From NCBI RefSeq assembly GCF_039555335.1, contig NC_092640.1, positions 29,178,026 through 29,242,025 on the forward strand: 64,000 nt of DNA, given 5' to 3'. Numbering within the stretch: position 1 is the first letter of the stretch; each line of letters starts with the position of its first letter. The position numbers and the translations under genes are program-made. The DNA comes from Amphiura filiformis. Lineage: Eukaryota; Echinodermata; Ophiuroidea; Amphilepidida; Amphiuridae. The notes beneath the pieces were generated by a model. The model made no database searches. It had not been told where the DNA came from and saw only the letters and a list, made by a program, of their open reading frames with translations. Below, in pieces: positions 1-10,559 of the stretch.

Positions 1-1003
1 GAATTAATAGGTAACACAAAGGTCACACACCAAGCATAAACCGAAGGGGGCAGAGTAATCACCCTCGCTTGCACCAAGATCCCAAGAATTATGATTGGGA
101 ACCAGCAGCAAAAATCTGTGGCCACTATGACTGCTACCTTCATGGTAAGTCGAATCTGTTCATTCATGTCATCATCGGAAAGCCCAGCAGGCTTAGTAGA
201 TTTTCTAACTGCTCTGACTATCTCAATATAACACCCAAGTATTAAAAGGTAACACACAAAGTTCAAACCCAAGAATATAGCTGTTGAAAAGTACAAACCA
301 CTAGCGAGATGATCAAATTCTGTCGTATGCGTTTCATAAAAGGCATAGCTCGACCCATAATCAAGAGAATCAGGTGATGTATATGAAATATATGATTCAT
401 AAAAGGCATCGTTCGACCCATAATCAAGAGAATCAGGTTTTGTATAAGAAGTATATGTTTCATAAAATGCATCATCAAAAGTGTCAGATTTTTTATAAGA
501 ACTGTATGTTTTATAGTGGTCTTCGGCACTCGAGGAGACATACGAGTGCATATAATAGCTGTTTGACCTCTGCACATTATGTACATTAGATGTAGTGGTG
601 TATATTTGAGTCAAGGCAAGTGGGAGGCCAATACACACGTGAGAGTTGTCATAAAATTTGAAACTTTTTCCTGCTAAGATTGACGGAATAATGCCTAAAG
701 CAAATGAAACAATCCAGGTCACAATCGTTAATATAATTACTGAGTTTTCTGTGATCTTACTAGTTGAAAATGGAAATCTGATGCAAATAAACCGGTCTAT
801 GCTGATAAGTGTCACAAAAAACACAGAGGCTTCACTGGAGATTATTGATAAAGCCCCAGCAATTCTGCAAGTAATACCAGATCGCCAGGCTTCAGACAGC
901 ATTGGAAAATTCTCGCCATAATAGATATCAGCAGATGCAATAATTAACATATAGACACCCATCATGAAGTCAGATATGGCAAGATTACTCAATAACATGG
1001 TAT
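1..1003 (-). CDS. LRR GPCR, TM2 to part of TM7 (frame-shifted continuation, truncated by window start)
   Basis: This minus-strand frame is open from about 1023 to the window start. It reads as a rhodopsin-type seven-helix domain from TM2 (LLSNLAISDFMMGVYMLII) through TM3, which ends in IDRFICIRF in the place of DRY. A long second extracellular loop, TM5 (near LGLNFVCYLLILGCYIE), TM6 (VATDFCCWFPIIILGIL) and the start of TM7 (WCVTFVLPIN) follow. This matches the pattern of GRL101-type and relaxin/glycoprotein-hormone-receptor-like GPCRs. It directly continues the LRR ectodomain frame at 1004-4774 but lies one base out of register with it. Either the assembly lacks one base or the gene is broken. 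The extracellular loop carries a Tyr-rich tandem repeat listed separately. The C-terminal tail lies outside the window. No intron is visible. Confidence 0.85.
331..475 (-). repeat. 63-bp coding tandem repeat in extracellular loop 2
   Basis: Two full 21-codon units and a partial third lie in the second extracellular loop of the GPCR. Each unit has the pattern AFYE-(T/S)-Y-(T/I)-SYT-x-PDSLDYGS. Two copies of a CGACCCATAATC motif on the plus strand lie exactly 63 bp apart (351 and 414). The loop is rich in Tyr, Ser and Asp, unlike normal family loops, and is expanded by repetition. Confidence 0.85.
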
Positions 1004-4000
1004 TTATTTTATTTGCTGTGGTCCTTTATTCCTCCAAACTAGAACAAAGAGATTTCCACCAAAAGCATTCAAACCAAGAAGCCACATGACAACAACTAGG
1101 GCCTTATCAGAAAGCAACCGATAACATGTAAGGTATGGCGATCTGTCATCCGTTGCTGCACAACTAACATACCTAGAAACATAACACTCACACACTTCGT
1201 GCTGACTAACGAACACCTTTGAATATCTTGTCAGGAAAGAAAAACTATTATAAGTTATCAATGTCAGAGGATTATTGTACAGATCTAAAGAGAATGGGCC
1301 AGTCCAAAGCTTACTACTTGATATTTCTGTTATTTTATTACTAGATAAATCGATATAAAGAAGATCTAATGTTTCCTTGAAAATGTTGGTGTCTAGCTGT
1401 GTCAAATAATTATTTTTGATGTATATCAATTTTAAATTCACTAAACCTTGAAATACATCCTTATCCAATGTTTTCAACTGATTGTTACCTACATCAAGCT
1501 CACGTACCGTGGACAAGCCATCAAAGACACCATTTGTCAATTCCATCAAATTGTTCTTTGAAATATTTAGGAAACGTAAGTGAACAAAGTCACTGAATAT
1601 ACCTGACTTTAACCAGATTAACTTCTTCATATGGGTAAGGGCAAGTGATGTTAAATCTTGGGTTACATTTGTCAGTATGTGAGGCAGCAAATTCACATCA
1701 TCAATTCCAAATTTAAGATCACTAAGATGGCTAAATCGTTCAAATATATTCCAAACTAGTGTACTTTTCTCACCAGAGAACTGATTGAAATAAACAGAAA
1801 ACCCCTGTAAATTTCCAAAGATCTCATACACACTTTCTGGAACATATAATTCTTTCATTATGCTGTTAAACAAGTAAAGATGGGTGAGCCTATTTAAACC
1901 TACAATAATACTCAGATCCAATTGTACTATCCGATTATGACTAATGTCTAGACTTTCCAAATTAGTCAAATTCAGAAATATTCTCTCTGGTAAAGAACTC
2001 AACATATTGCCACCAAGGTACAGTTTATTCAGGTCTGTTAGCTTTGAAATTGCATTCAATTCGGTTAACTGATTATTACTAAGGTCCAAAGTATTCAAAT
2101 TGTTCAAACTCTGAAATATTCCCTGTTGTATAGTACTCAACGTATTACCATAGAGGTTCAAGGTACGTAGTTTACTCAAACCAAAAAACACTCCTGCATT
2201 TAATTTTGATATATGATTGGATGCAAGGTTCAGATATGTCAAATTGGTCATATCCTGAAATATTCTCACTGGTAAAGTACCTATCTGGTTATGGACAAGC
2301 TTCAAATATTCCAAATTGGTCAAATTCTGAAAGATTATCTCTGATAAAGTACTGATCTGATTGGATTCAAGATCTAAGGTGACCAAATTGGACATATCTT
2401 GAAATATTCCCTCTGGTAAAGTACTCAAGATATTACCAGAGAGTGTCAGGTTTGTTACATTACTCAAACCTTGAAACCATCTTGTATTCGATTTGGAGAT
2501 CTTATTACCCCCAAGGTCCAATCTGTACAAATTGGCCAAATCCTGAAATATTCCCTCCGATAAAATACTTATCTGATTGGAACTAAGGTCCAAATTATAC
2601 AAATTGGTCAAAGATTGAAATATACCTTCTGGTAAATTACGTATCCGATTGGAACTAAGGTCCAATTTGTACAAATTGGCCAAATCCTGAAACATTCCTT
2701 CTGTTAAAGTACTTAAATGATTGGAGCTAAGGTTCAATTTGTACAAATTGTCCAAATCCTGAAACATTACTTCTGTTAAAGTACTTAAATGATTGGAACT
2801 AAGGTCCAATTTGTACAAATTGGCCAAATCCTGAAATATTCCCTCCGATAAAGTACTTATCTGATTGGAACTAATGTCCAAATTGTACAAATTGGCTAAA
2901 TCCTGAAACGTTCCTTCTGATAAAGTACTTAAATGATTGGAACTAATGTCCAAATTGTACAAATTGGTCAAAGATTGAAATATAGCTTCTGGTAAATTAC
3001 TTAAATGATTGGAACTAAGGTCCAATTTGTACAAATTGGCTAAATCATGAAACATTCCTTCTGATAAAGTACTTAAATGATTGGAACTAAGTTCCAATTT
3101 GTACAAATTGGCCAAATCCTGAAATAGTCCCTCTGTTAAAGTACTTATATGATTAAATCTAAGATCCAAGCTGTACAAATTGACCAAATCCTTAAAGATT
3201 CCCTCTGGGAAAGTTTTCAACATATTGGCAACGAGTCCCAGGGTTTTTAGGTCACTCAAACCTTGAAATAATCTTGCATTCAGTTTGAATATCATGTTAA
3301 CAGAAAGCTCCAATGTGCCCAAATTGGTAAAATTCTGAAATATATCTTCTGGTAAAGTAGTAATGCGATTGCCAGAGAGGTCCAGATATGTTGACTCACT
3401 CAAACCTTTAAGCCACCCGTCATTCAATTTGTATATCTGATTGTCCCTAAGGTCTATACTGTACAAATATGTTCTCTGAAATAGCCCCTGTGGTAAAGTA
3501 CTTATTTGATTGGAATGAAGGTCCAAATTGTACAAATTGGTCAAATTCTGAAAGATTCCTTCTGGTAAAGTACTTATCTGATTGGAACTAAGGTCCAAAG
3601 TGTGCAGGTTGTTCAAAGCTTGAAATATTCCTTCTGGTAAAGTACTAATCTGATTTGAACCAAGGTACAAATTGAAATTCATGAAATCCTGAAATATTCC
3701 CTTCTGAAAGCTATTGTTCTTTATTTCTACTATATTATTTAACGATAGATCTAGGTCGATTACATCAAATGGATATAAAATAAACCCCCTGTGTTTCTGA
3801 GACACGTCATAATCATTACATAGATAAATTACTTCTCCGGGACCAAGTATTGTATCACAATCAGTCTGAAACGTAATCCTACAGCTAAAATAATCTTGCA
3901 CATTAAGCTTGCACATTAGCTGCTTATTGTACCCTTGTACATTTTTACACATAGAACTCTGAATTCCTTCGATATTGGTACCTTGATCATCTTCTGCACA

Positions 4001-4774
4001 TTGATGTATTGTATCTTCTGCTGGTCTCTCACTGATGGACAGACTGACAACACCTTGCAGTATTATCATGATATTTCTTTCAGTTATAATAGAATTGCAT
4101 TGCTTAGACAGATCATAAAAAACAACATACTTGTTTGGGCAATTATCAAGGTCCCCAATACGTTCAATGTACAGAAATGACCGAACAGTGGCCCAAGTAA
4201 GCTCCCCATAAAAACTTCTATCTCCATAGAATCCTGCATACTGGTCTGTATTATCTCCATAGGAATTTGCATACTGGTCTGTATCATCTCCATAGGAATT
4301 TACATACTGGTCTGTATCAGCTCCATAGGAATTTGCATACTGCTCTGTATCATTTCCATAGGAATTTGCATACCGGTCTGTACTATCTCCATAGAAACCT
4401 GCATACTGGTCTGTACTCTCTCCATAGGAATTTGCATAATGGTCTGTACTCTCTCCTTTGACATTTGACACCGAACCTGGTTGCCACTGTTCAACATTCA
4501 CTGGTTCATTAATCTGCAGTTGGATGTGAGTTCCTTCAGGTACTGTCACTGCAAGGCTACATGGCAGATATGGACTTCCCCTGAAGAGTGTCACATCCTC
4601 ACTAACGTTGACAGAGCATGGATTCACATCAAGGATGGAGACCACCCACAAAGGTGTCACCAATAACTGGGCTGATGTTACCGGGTCATTCTGTATTGTG
4701 TTGTTTATTAACATCACTGTAATAATGATGATGAGCCGTTTTGAAATCAGATTCAAAATACGTGATATAGTCAT
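1004..4774 (-). CDS. Leucine-rich-repeat GPCR ectodomain plus TM1 (GRL101/LGR-like)
   Basis: This is a single 1256-codon reading frame. It starts with a hydrophobic signal-like segment (residues about 8-36). A cysteine-containing N-terminal domain follows, split by an 11-residue Tyr/Asp repeat (about residues 107-185). About 30 typical 24-residue LRRs (consensus NLYxLDLSSNxISTLPEGIF) run to about residue 1190. A cysteine-rich LRR C-cap (CECYVSRYVSC) and TM1 (about 1215-1240) complete the frame. It stops at TAA seven codons after TM1, while TM2-TM7 continue immediately in another frame. The likely role is a plasma-membrane receptor that binds a ligand through the LRR arc. The ligand is unknown. 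The absence of introns over 3.7 kb and the very similar central LRRs suggest expansion by repeat duplication. The N-terminal domain resembles that of the protein starting at 62247. Confidence 0.88.
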   Translation of the reverse strand: MTISRILNLISKRLIIIITVMLINNTIQNDPVTSAQLLVTPLWVVSILDVNPCSVNVSEDVTLFRGSPYLPCSLAVTVPEGTHIQLQINEPVNVEQWQPGSVSNVKGESTDHYANSYGESTDQYAGFYGDSTDRYANSYGNDTEQYANSYGADTDQYVNSYGDDTDQYANSYGDNTDQYAGFYGDRSFYGELTWATVRSFLYIERIGDLDNCPNKYVVFYDLSKQCNSIITERNIMIILQGVVSLSISERPAEDTIHQCAEDDQGTNIEGIQSSMCKNVQGYNKQLMCKLNVQDYFSCRITFQTDCDTILGPGEVIYLCNDYDVSQKHRGFILYPFDVIDLDLSLNNIVEIKNNSFQKGIFQDFMNFNLYLGSNQISTLPEGIFQALNNLHTLDLSSNQISTLPEGIFQNLTNLYNLDLHSNQISTLPQGLFQRTYLYSIDLRDNQIYKLNDGWLKGLSESTYLDLSGNRITTLPEDIFQNFTNLGTLELSVNMIFKLNARLFQGLSDLKTLGLVANMLKTFPEGIFKDLVNLYSLDLRFNHISTLTEGLFQDLANLYKLELSSNHLSTLSEGMFHDLANLYKLDLSSNHLSNLPEAIFQSLTNLYNLDISSNHLSTLSEGTFQDLANLYNLDISSNQISTLSEGIFQDLANLYKLDLSSNHLSTLTEVMFQDLDNLYKLNLSSNHLSTLTEGMFQDLANLYKLDLSSNRIRNLPEGIFQSLTNLYNLDLSSNQISILSEGIFQDLANLYRLDLGGNKISKSNTRWFQGLSNVTNLTLSGNILSTLPEGIFQDMSNLVTLDLESNQISTLSEIIFQNLTNLEYLKLVHNQIGTLPVRIFQDMTNLTYLNLASNHISKLNAGVFFGLSKLRTLNLYGNTLSTIQQGIFQSLNNLNTLDLSNNQLTELNAISKLTDLNKLYLGGNMLSSLPERIFLNLTNLESLDISHNRIVQLDLSIIVGLNRLTHLYLFNSIMKELYVPESVYEIFGNLQGFSVYFNQFSGEKSTLVWNIFERFSHLSDLKFGIDDVNLLPHILTNVTQDLTSLALTHMKKLIWLKSGIFSDFVHLRFLNISKNNLMELTNGVFDGLSTVRELDVGNNQLKTLDKDVFQGLVNLKLIYIKNNYLTQLDTNIFKETLDLLYIDLSSNKITEISSSKLWTGPFSLDLYNNPLTLITYNSFSFLTRYSKVFVSQHEVCECYVSRYVSCAATDDRSPYLTCYRLLSDKALVVVMWLLGLNAFGGNLFVLVWRNKGPQQIK
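4221..4456 (-). repeat. 33-bp coding minisatellite, seven Tyr/Asp-rich units
   Basis: Seven 11-residue units of the form G-x-(S/D/N)-TD-Q-Y-A-(N/G)-(S/F)-Y lie in the receptor N-terminal domain. Acidic residues next to Tyr are the known context for tyrosine sulfation in several GPCR N termini and in LGR hinge regions. That function is inference here. The unit is short and near-identical, so its copy number is probably variable. Confidence 0.9.
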
Positions 4775-5084
4775 CTTTGTAAGTTGTGTAAATTATGCTG
4801 GGCTGAAAAGGATGTACTTATTGAAGTTTGATTAAATCATCCGACAAAAGCATAGGTGTGAATTCCTTTGAGTTGTACGATATGTTGATATGTTTGTGAA
4901 AAAAAAATCTGTTAATTTCACGCTAAAGAATTCTTACAACAGTAATTGTCTACACTTGCTTACATTTTGGTCTGCAAATTGCATATGCATACCTTTCCCA
5001 TTTTACAAAAGGAACCGTTTCTCGGCAAGCAGTTTGTACACACACACACACACACAAGTTGCCTAAGTTTTTCAGGAAGTATTG

Positions 5085-5458
5085 TATTTGACACTATACA
5101 CAAGTCCCTTTTGTTTCTCACAAAGTAGTTGACACTATACACAGGTTCCTTGTGTTTCTCACAAAGTAGTTGACACTTTACACAGGTTCCTTGTGTTTCT
5201 CACAAAGTAGTTGACACTATACACAGGTACATTGTGTTTCTCACAAAGTAGTTGGCACTATACACAGGTTCCTTGTGTTTCTCACAAAGTAGTTGACACT
5301 ATATATAGGTACCTTGTGTTTCTCACAAAGTAGTTGACACTATACACAGGTTCCTTGTGTTTCTCACAAAGTAGTTGACACTATACATAGGTACCTTGTG
5401 TTTCTCACAAAGTAGTTGACACTATACACATGTTCCTTGTGTTTCTCACAAAGTTGAC
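5085..5458. repeat. 41-bp tandem satellite, about nine units
   Basis: Consecutive units share GTTGACACTATACACAGG and then TTCCTTGTGTTTCTCACAAA, with a few substitutions per unit. The array is preceded by a short (CA)n tract at about 5039-5056. It has no spacers and no coding sense. Confidence 0.95.
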
Positions 5459-6340
5459 ACTAAGCATTGCAAACACTTCTGTTATCCTGCTCCAAAAAAT
5501 TCAATCAAAACACTTCCTCTGGTGGAACAAATGTGATTGCATTGGGAATATAATTCCTATCATACAAACTAGCTATCAAATGCACTGTGTGTAAGGACTC
5601 CTTGCTGTCTTTATGATTATTCCTTCGTGTGTCAGTCACATAGCTGGTCTGGTATTAGATTAGCGGGCAAATCTACTTTTACACCTGCTACTCACTGATT
5701 GGCTTAACGTGATGTAATGAAGATAAGTATAATGGAATATGCAAAACCACGTCCAAAATACAGATGAAAGAACAGACTGAAATATTTGCATGACGATGAA
5801 CAATTAGAGATAGACTATCTATTACTATAATTACTACCTTCTACTTTATGCATTAATTAAAAATTCTGATGAGTATTGTGCATGTATGCATGACACACAT
5901 GAACAATGAACAATTACTGATATGTAATAAAGAGAGGAAAGAGCGTGCAAGACATATGAAAAGGTTTGACTACAAAAACGATTCTCTTATAAATGCATCT
6001 ACGCACAGTTTCCACCTCGATACACCCGAGTACAAAAATATTCCATCACAGCGAGAATGAGCGAGTCTAATCTCCAAGCAGACTGTATTCTACACGGTTG
6101 AGTGCTTAGCATCATAGAGAGCTGTGTGAGATCTAGTGAAAAATATACATCTGTGATTGGTTTTTGCCAAAACCTCAAGTGTTCCCTTCATCCAATCAAA
6201 ACAATTTTATATCTAACGAAAGCTAACACTTCCCCCTAAAAACAATTCTTCTCATTAGGTCAACAGATAACGCAATTCAATGTTATAGCAAGGCGAATGT
6301 GGTAGATCTGTTAAAAACTACCTATACATAGAAGTTTCTT
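5459..6340. other. Non-coding stretch, nothing recognised
   Basis: The stretch is AT-rich with only short open frames and no recognisable domain, repeat array or RNA gene. Confidence 0.5.
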
Positions 6341-6360
6341 TACTGAACATGTTCATCAGG

Positions 6361-6763
6361 ACTGTTGTCGAATTTCATAGTTTTAGTCCAATGAAAAAGC
6401 ACTTACTGTGGACGTTTCGAAATAAGTCCGATTTCTTATTCAACACTGACGACCTTTTGTATACAACTCGTTTTTTTAGATTTTGGGCAAAGAGGCAGAC
6501 AAACACAAACGATGGATCAAAGAAGCAGTGAAAATTAGACAACAGGGCACCACCATGAACAGAGACGAGGGGCAATACAACCTAACTCACGTGTTTGAAG
6601 ACCTCCTGAAGAAGAAACCAGCTGGCAACCGCGTTGCTAAGCAACAACGAGTTGTATACAGAAGGTCGTAACAACAACATCAGTGTTGATAAAGAAATCT
6701 GACAGATTTCAAAACGTCCACAGTAAGTGCTGTTTTCTTTGGACAAGAACTATAAAATTCGTC
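6361..6763 (+). mobile_element. Penelope-like element 3' end with inverted terminal arms
   Basis: The short plus-strand coding tail reads KHKRWIKEAVKIRQQG, then MNRDEGQYNLTHVFEDLL. This is the conserved end of Penelope-like GIY-YIG/reverse-transcriptase proteins. It is enclosed by inverted arms at about 6361-6470 and 6644-6763, both containing CACTTACTGTGGACGTTT or its complement. Penelope elements often carry such inverted terminal repeats. The reverse transcriptase body is missing, so this is a dead fragment. Confidence 0.75.
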
Positions 6764-9387
6764 TCTCTCTCTCTCTCCGGGCTCTCTCTCTACATAAAAG
6801 TTTCTTTTCAGGTTTTGTTCCACTCTATCATATCTATATGTTTATTTATACCTCGCGAGCCATTTAAACACGTCACAATGAGTGATTTTCATAATTAAGT
6901 TCAGCCACCGTACAAAGCATACACTTAACTTCATTCTGCAGCTAGCAACAAATAATACTTGTAAATATTACGTTTTGTTGTGTTACTATGGTTACACAAG
7001 GAAATGAGAAAATCCAATTAGCTTGATAACATTTTTATTGAAAAACATCTAGACAGACTCTAGAAATTCTACTTTTACCAATTGACATGTGATTGGAACA
7101 AATTGATACCCTGTTCACGTTGCATAGGTATTCAAGTATATTTATTTAAAGCCATGTTATAACATTTCCATAAAAAAATAGATTAGTATTTCTTTTCCAT
7201 GAAATGTTAGCTTTTACTGTAAGATATATCCCCTTTTAATTTTAAGCTGAACAACTGAGATAAAGCAAAGAAAATTGGAATTTACCATACAGCGTCGATG
7301 TCGCCAATGCATGTCACTCCTTCTGTTGTGCTACTGTACGGACCTTTGATGTGTGTGTACCATCCCGCACGCCGTGTACGTACTGTGATGTGAACATCGT
7401 GTATGCGTTCGACTAATATTTCCATCGTAATAATAAAACGACGGTTCCTGCGATTTATTCAAAATCGGTAATTTTGACAAAACTACAAAACTTTAAGTCT
7501 TGATTTTTTCAGAGCATGTAAAATAAAGTATATTACAATCGTGTAAAAAAACAGAATTTTGAAAAATATTGATGGCGTCCTCCTCAGCAAATGTTATAAT
7601 ATGGCTTTAAATCAACATATTGTTACCCGAAAGTCAAATTACTTGTTAATGTACAGAGTAAAAGCATACTTTAAATTCAAGAAAAAGTTATTCATCGGTA
7701 GATCACTAGCACTGTAACCTTCGGAGGCTTGAACTGTGTTTCTTCTTTTGCTTACTTACAAAAAACCAAAACTTATACCTATGAATGACAAAGCTTAAGC
7801 TAGACTAGCAAGTGCTACATCGTTGCAACGGTCGACCCATGGCGATGTAAAGCAACAGGCAGGACTAGTGCAAAGCCATGAAAAGTGTCATTGAGGAATA
7901 GTATTGTGGAATAATATTCCGAATAGGGAAGCGGGATGTTCCGAAACGCAGCTGGGAGTAGTTTTGCGCATTTCGGAGATTGCGAGCATGCCTCGCCTGT
8001 CTGGGTAGAAGATCATTGACAGTGGCGTAGGTTTCTTTTTAGCATTGGGCGGATGGAGTTGGAAAACAATTCTTGAAGAATCGCGAATCCAATACCTTTT
8101 GACGACAGATTCAGTTTATTGGACAAATTGTCAATTTTTAGGATAAAATGGCCCCCAAATATAAGGTCAATTTGATCAGAAACCCACATACAGGCGTCAA
8201 TATTGCCCTATCAAAATGTTGGGCCGTAAAGGCCTTGATGGCTCATAACAGTCGAATGAAAATACAAATGTGATGAGCCGTAATGACTCAAGGCTAAAAT
8301 CACCTTTTACCCAAATTCACACGAATGCACAACAATAATACACTGTTTGGTTAAGTTAACAATATCTTAATCTTTTAATCAAAAGATAAGTATGATTTAT
8401 CAATTATCTTGTGAGAGAACATAAATAAAGTTACTTGGCCAGCAGCCTTCTTCTTGTTGTTGATTTGAAAGTTCTGACGTCAATGTACTTGATATATATC
8501 CTGAATCACTTGACCTGGAAGATCATAGACTACTCTGTAGTCCACTTGCCCATTGTGCATACTCTGGATATTGTATTTACGCTTAAAACTCTGATTTAAT
8601 TAAGGTGTGCACAATTGATAGATTTTCACAACTGATCTTTTCAGTCACCGTACTCCCTCTGTTTTAACTCGGGACTTTCGCGATTAATACTGGTAGATTC
8701 TAAAATCAGAATTGTTCAGTATTGAAGTGCCAATATAATTATGACATTATGATATGTTGCATTCAATAATATCAGCCTACGTACACTTTACTTTTACTGT
8801 CACTTATATAATTATATAAACTTTTTCATAACAATTTATACTAGTATTTTGATATATTAACTATCAGTATAATTTCGAGTTCAACTGAATGCTTTCATCA
8901 TGATTAATAGCATGCTTTTATTTATCAAAAATCGACTATGTCATAGTCTAGCAAGATCACTGTTCAGCGAAGTCCACTGAAGACTTTTATATTCTTTGCA
9001 TAAAATCCTCGCAAGTTGATATAGGATTATACAGGGTACATCACACACCTAACACATTATTCATAATTATAATCTTTATTTTTGAGTTAATCTCGTATTC
9101 AAGCACCCAATTTGCGATTCGCAACGAGCGATATTAATTTCTATGCCACTAGAAATCGAATTTAGAGAACGGTGCAGAGCAAGAGCGATCACTCGCCTCA
9201 AACAAAGAAGTCCGAATTAACATTTAATGTTTACGGTTAGCAACTTTTTTAAACTGCTGCGATTTGGTAGTTCACAGCATCTTGCGAATGGTAGTGAGCT
9301 TTGGCAAAAATTGCATTGATCATTTCATAGAGAGCGTGTAGAAGAATTCAAATATCACAGATATGCTTTTGCAGGTTCTGTGGTTCG
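6764..9387. other. Gene-free stretch with dispersed repeat fragments
   Basis: No credible coding region is present. 7475-7610 resembles 51115-51260 (both contain CAATCGTGTAAAAAA and CTCAGCAAATGTTA). 8020-8225 belongs to the CAGTGGCGTAG family also seen at 44679-44976. 8265-8335 is the reverse complement of part of 59318-59390. The remainder is AT-rich with no assigned function. Confidence 0.55.
8020..8225 (+). repeat. CAGTGGCGTAG-family repeat, copy 1
   Basis: The copy begins CAGTGGCGTAGGTTTCTTTTT and stays alignable by eye to 44679-44976 through CCTTTTG-CGACAGA and CAGGCGTCAA blocks. The CAGTGGCGTAG start resembles hAT-type termini. No matching right terminus or target duplication was found. 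Confidence 0.6.
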
Positions 9388-9590
9388 TGGGTTATGTTGT
9401 AAAGAGGTCTGAAACAACAACACTTTTGTAAAACGTGCATAACTCATTAACAACAATATATGAAACACGTTTTCAAAGAATATGATTTGTAGAATGAACT
9501 TTTGCAAAACATTCAAGTATTATTTTTCAATAATATATTGATTTAAATAATGAAAATCGGTTGTTTAGCAATTACGTTGTGTACCCTTAA
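9388..9590 (+). repeat. About 200-bp direct repeat, copy 1
   Basis: This segment starts at GGGTTATGTTGTAAAGAGG and is closely similar to 10341-10558, which abuts the stop codon of the transporter gene. Copy 2 would lie in the transporter 3' untranslated region. Confidence 0.75.
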
Positions 9591-9599
9591 GTATCTTTG

Positions 9600-9720
9600 T
9601 TGATGATTGTATTGGTCGGCGCTAATGGTGGTGTTGGTTGCGGTGCCGGTGCGGTGCCGGTGGTACTGGTGTTGGTAGTACTGGTGGAGCTGGTCGTTGT
9701 CCATTGGATCTTTCCACATC
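9600..9720. repeat. GGT/GGTGCC low-complexity tract
   Basis: This is an irregular microsatellite of GGTG and GGTGCCGGT units. The proline/histidine-rich open frames it creates are not credible proteins. Confidence 0.6.
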
Positions 9721-9876
9721 AATAGCATCATATTTCTCTTGAGGATACTTCTCTTTGAATTCTAGTCGTGGTTGTATTTTATGTGATATTTCGATCGTTT
9801 CACTCTGTTTTGTTTTGCTGAGAACAGAGGCCCACTGCAAAGGCAAAAACAGACATAATTTTATTCATGGGCAAAT

Positions 9877-10015
9877 ACACCTTTTTTCTTTGAAATTAAT
9901 TTTCTTGGTCAAATAAAAAACATTTCATTAATGTCAGATAAAACCATAGTGCTTGGATATACTTTTTTCAAAAAAAATACTGGTGTTAAAATTAGGCATG
10001 AAATCGTGTCTTGTT
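9877..10015 (+). repeat. Solo terminal arm of the long-TIR foldback family
   Basis: This matches the outer part of the arms of the foldback element at 60006-61003. Shared blocks are ACACCTTTTT, GAAATTAATTTTCT and GTGCTTGGATATAC. Only one arm is present here. Confidence 0.6.
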
Positions 10016-10087
10016 TTAGCTTATGAGCTTTTTGGGAGTTAAATTTTTAACGTTGCAAACTATGGGGCTGTGCAATAATTATGAACC

Positions 10088-10190
10088 CTGGGGGGTAAAT
10101 TGGGGGGAAAGAAATTTTTGGCGAGCCGAAAGGGGGGAAAGCAATATTTGGCAAGCCGAGAGGGGGGGCAAGCGATTTTTGGCACGCATT
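10088..10190. repeat. Short G-rich tandem repeat, three units of about 30 bp
   Basis: Units contain GGGGGGAAAG followed by TTTTTGGC and GAGCCGA. It is a minor local repeat. Confidence 0.6.
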
Positions 10191-10559
10191 CATGGGGCGC
10201 ATTTTAAATAAAACGCTCTAAAAAGGCTTAGGAAAACAGTACGGAAACGAAAATTTTCCTGGTCGATTCGCTCGCAACATGTATCTCTCCCTCCCCCTTG
10301 TGCATGCCAAATTTGTGGGATCCCAATTTACAAACCTTAGGGTTATGTTGTAAAGAGGGCTGAAACAACAACACTTTTGTGAAACGTACAGAACTCGATA
10401 ACAACAATGAATCAAACAACACGTTTTCAAAGTATATGATTTGTAGAATGAACTTTTGCAAAACATCAAAGTGTATATTTTCAATAATATAATTGATTTA
10501 GATAATGAAAATCGATTTTTGGCTGCTTTGACCAACAATACCTAGTCTACCCTAAAAGT

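Noticed and set aside
1004-1030. An intron between TM1 and TM2
   Set aside because: The two frames overlap and family alignment shows no missing residues. Only a one-base shift separates them, which is too small for an intron.
4267-4461. Plus-strand repeat protein rich in His and Leu
   Set aside because: It is the antisense of the receptor's 33-bp coding repeat.
5085-5458. Regular repeats resembling a CRISPR array
   Set aside because: The units are contiguous 41-bp satellites with no unique spacers, and the surrounding DNA is eukaryotic.
9543-9846. Pro/His-rich open frames
   Set aside because: They arise from a GGT/GGTGCC low-complexity tract and have no support from splice sites.
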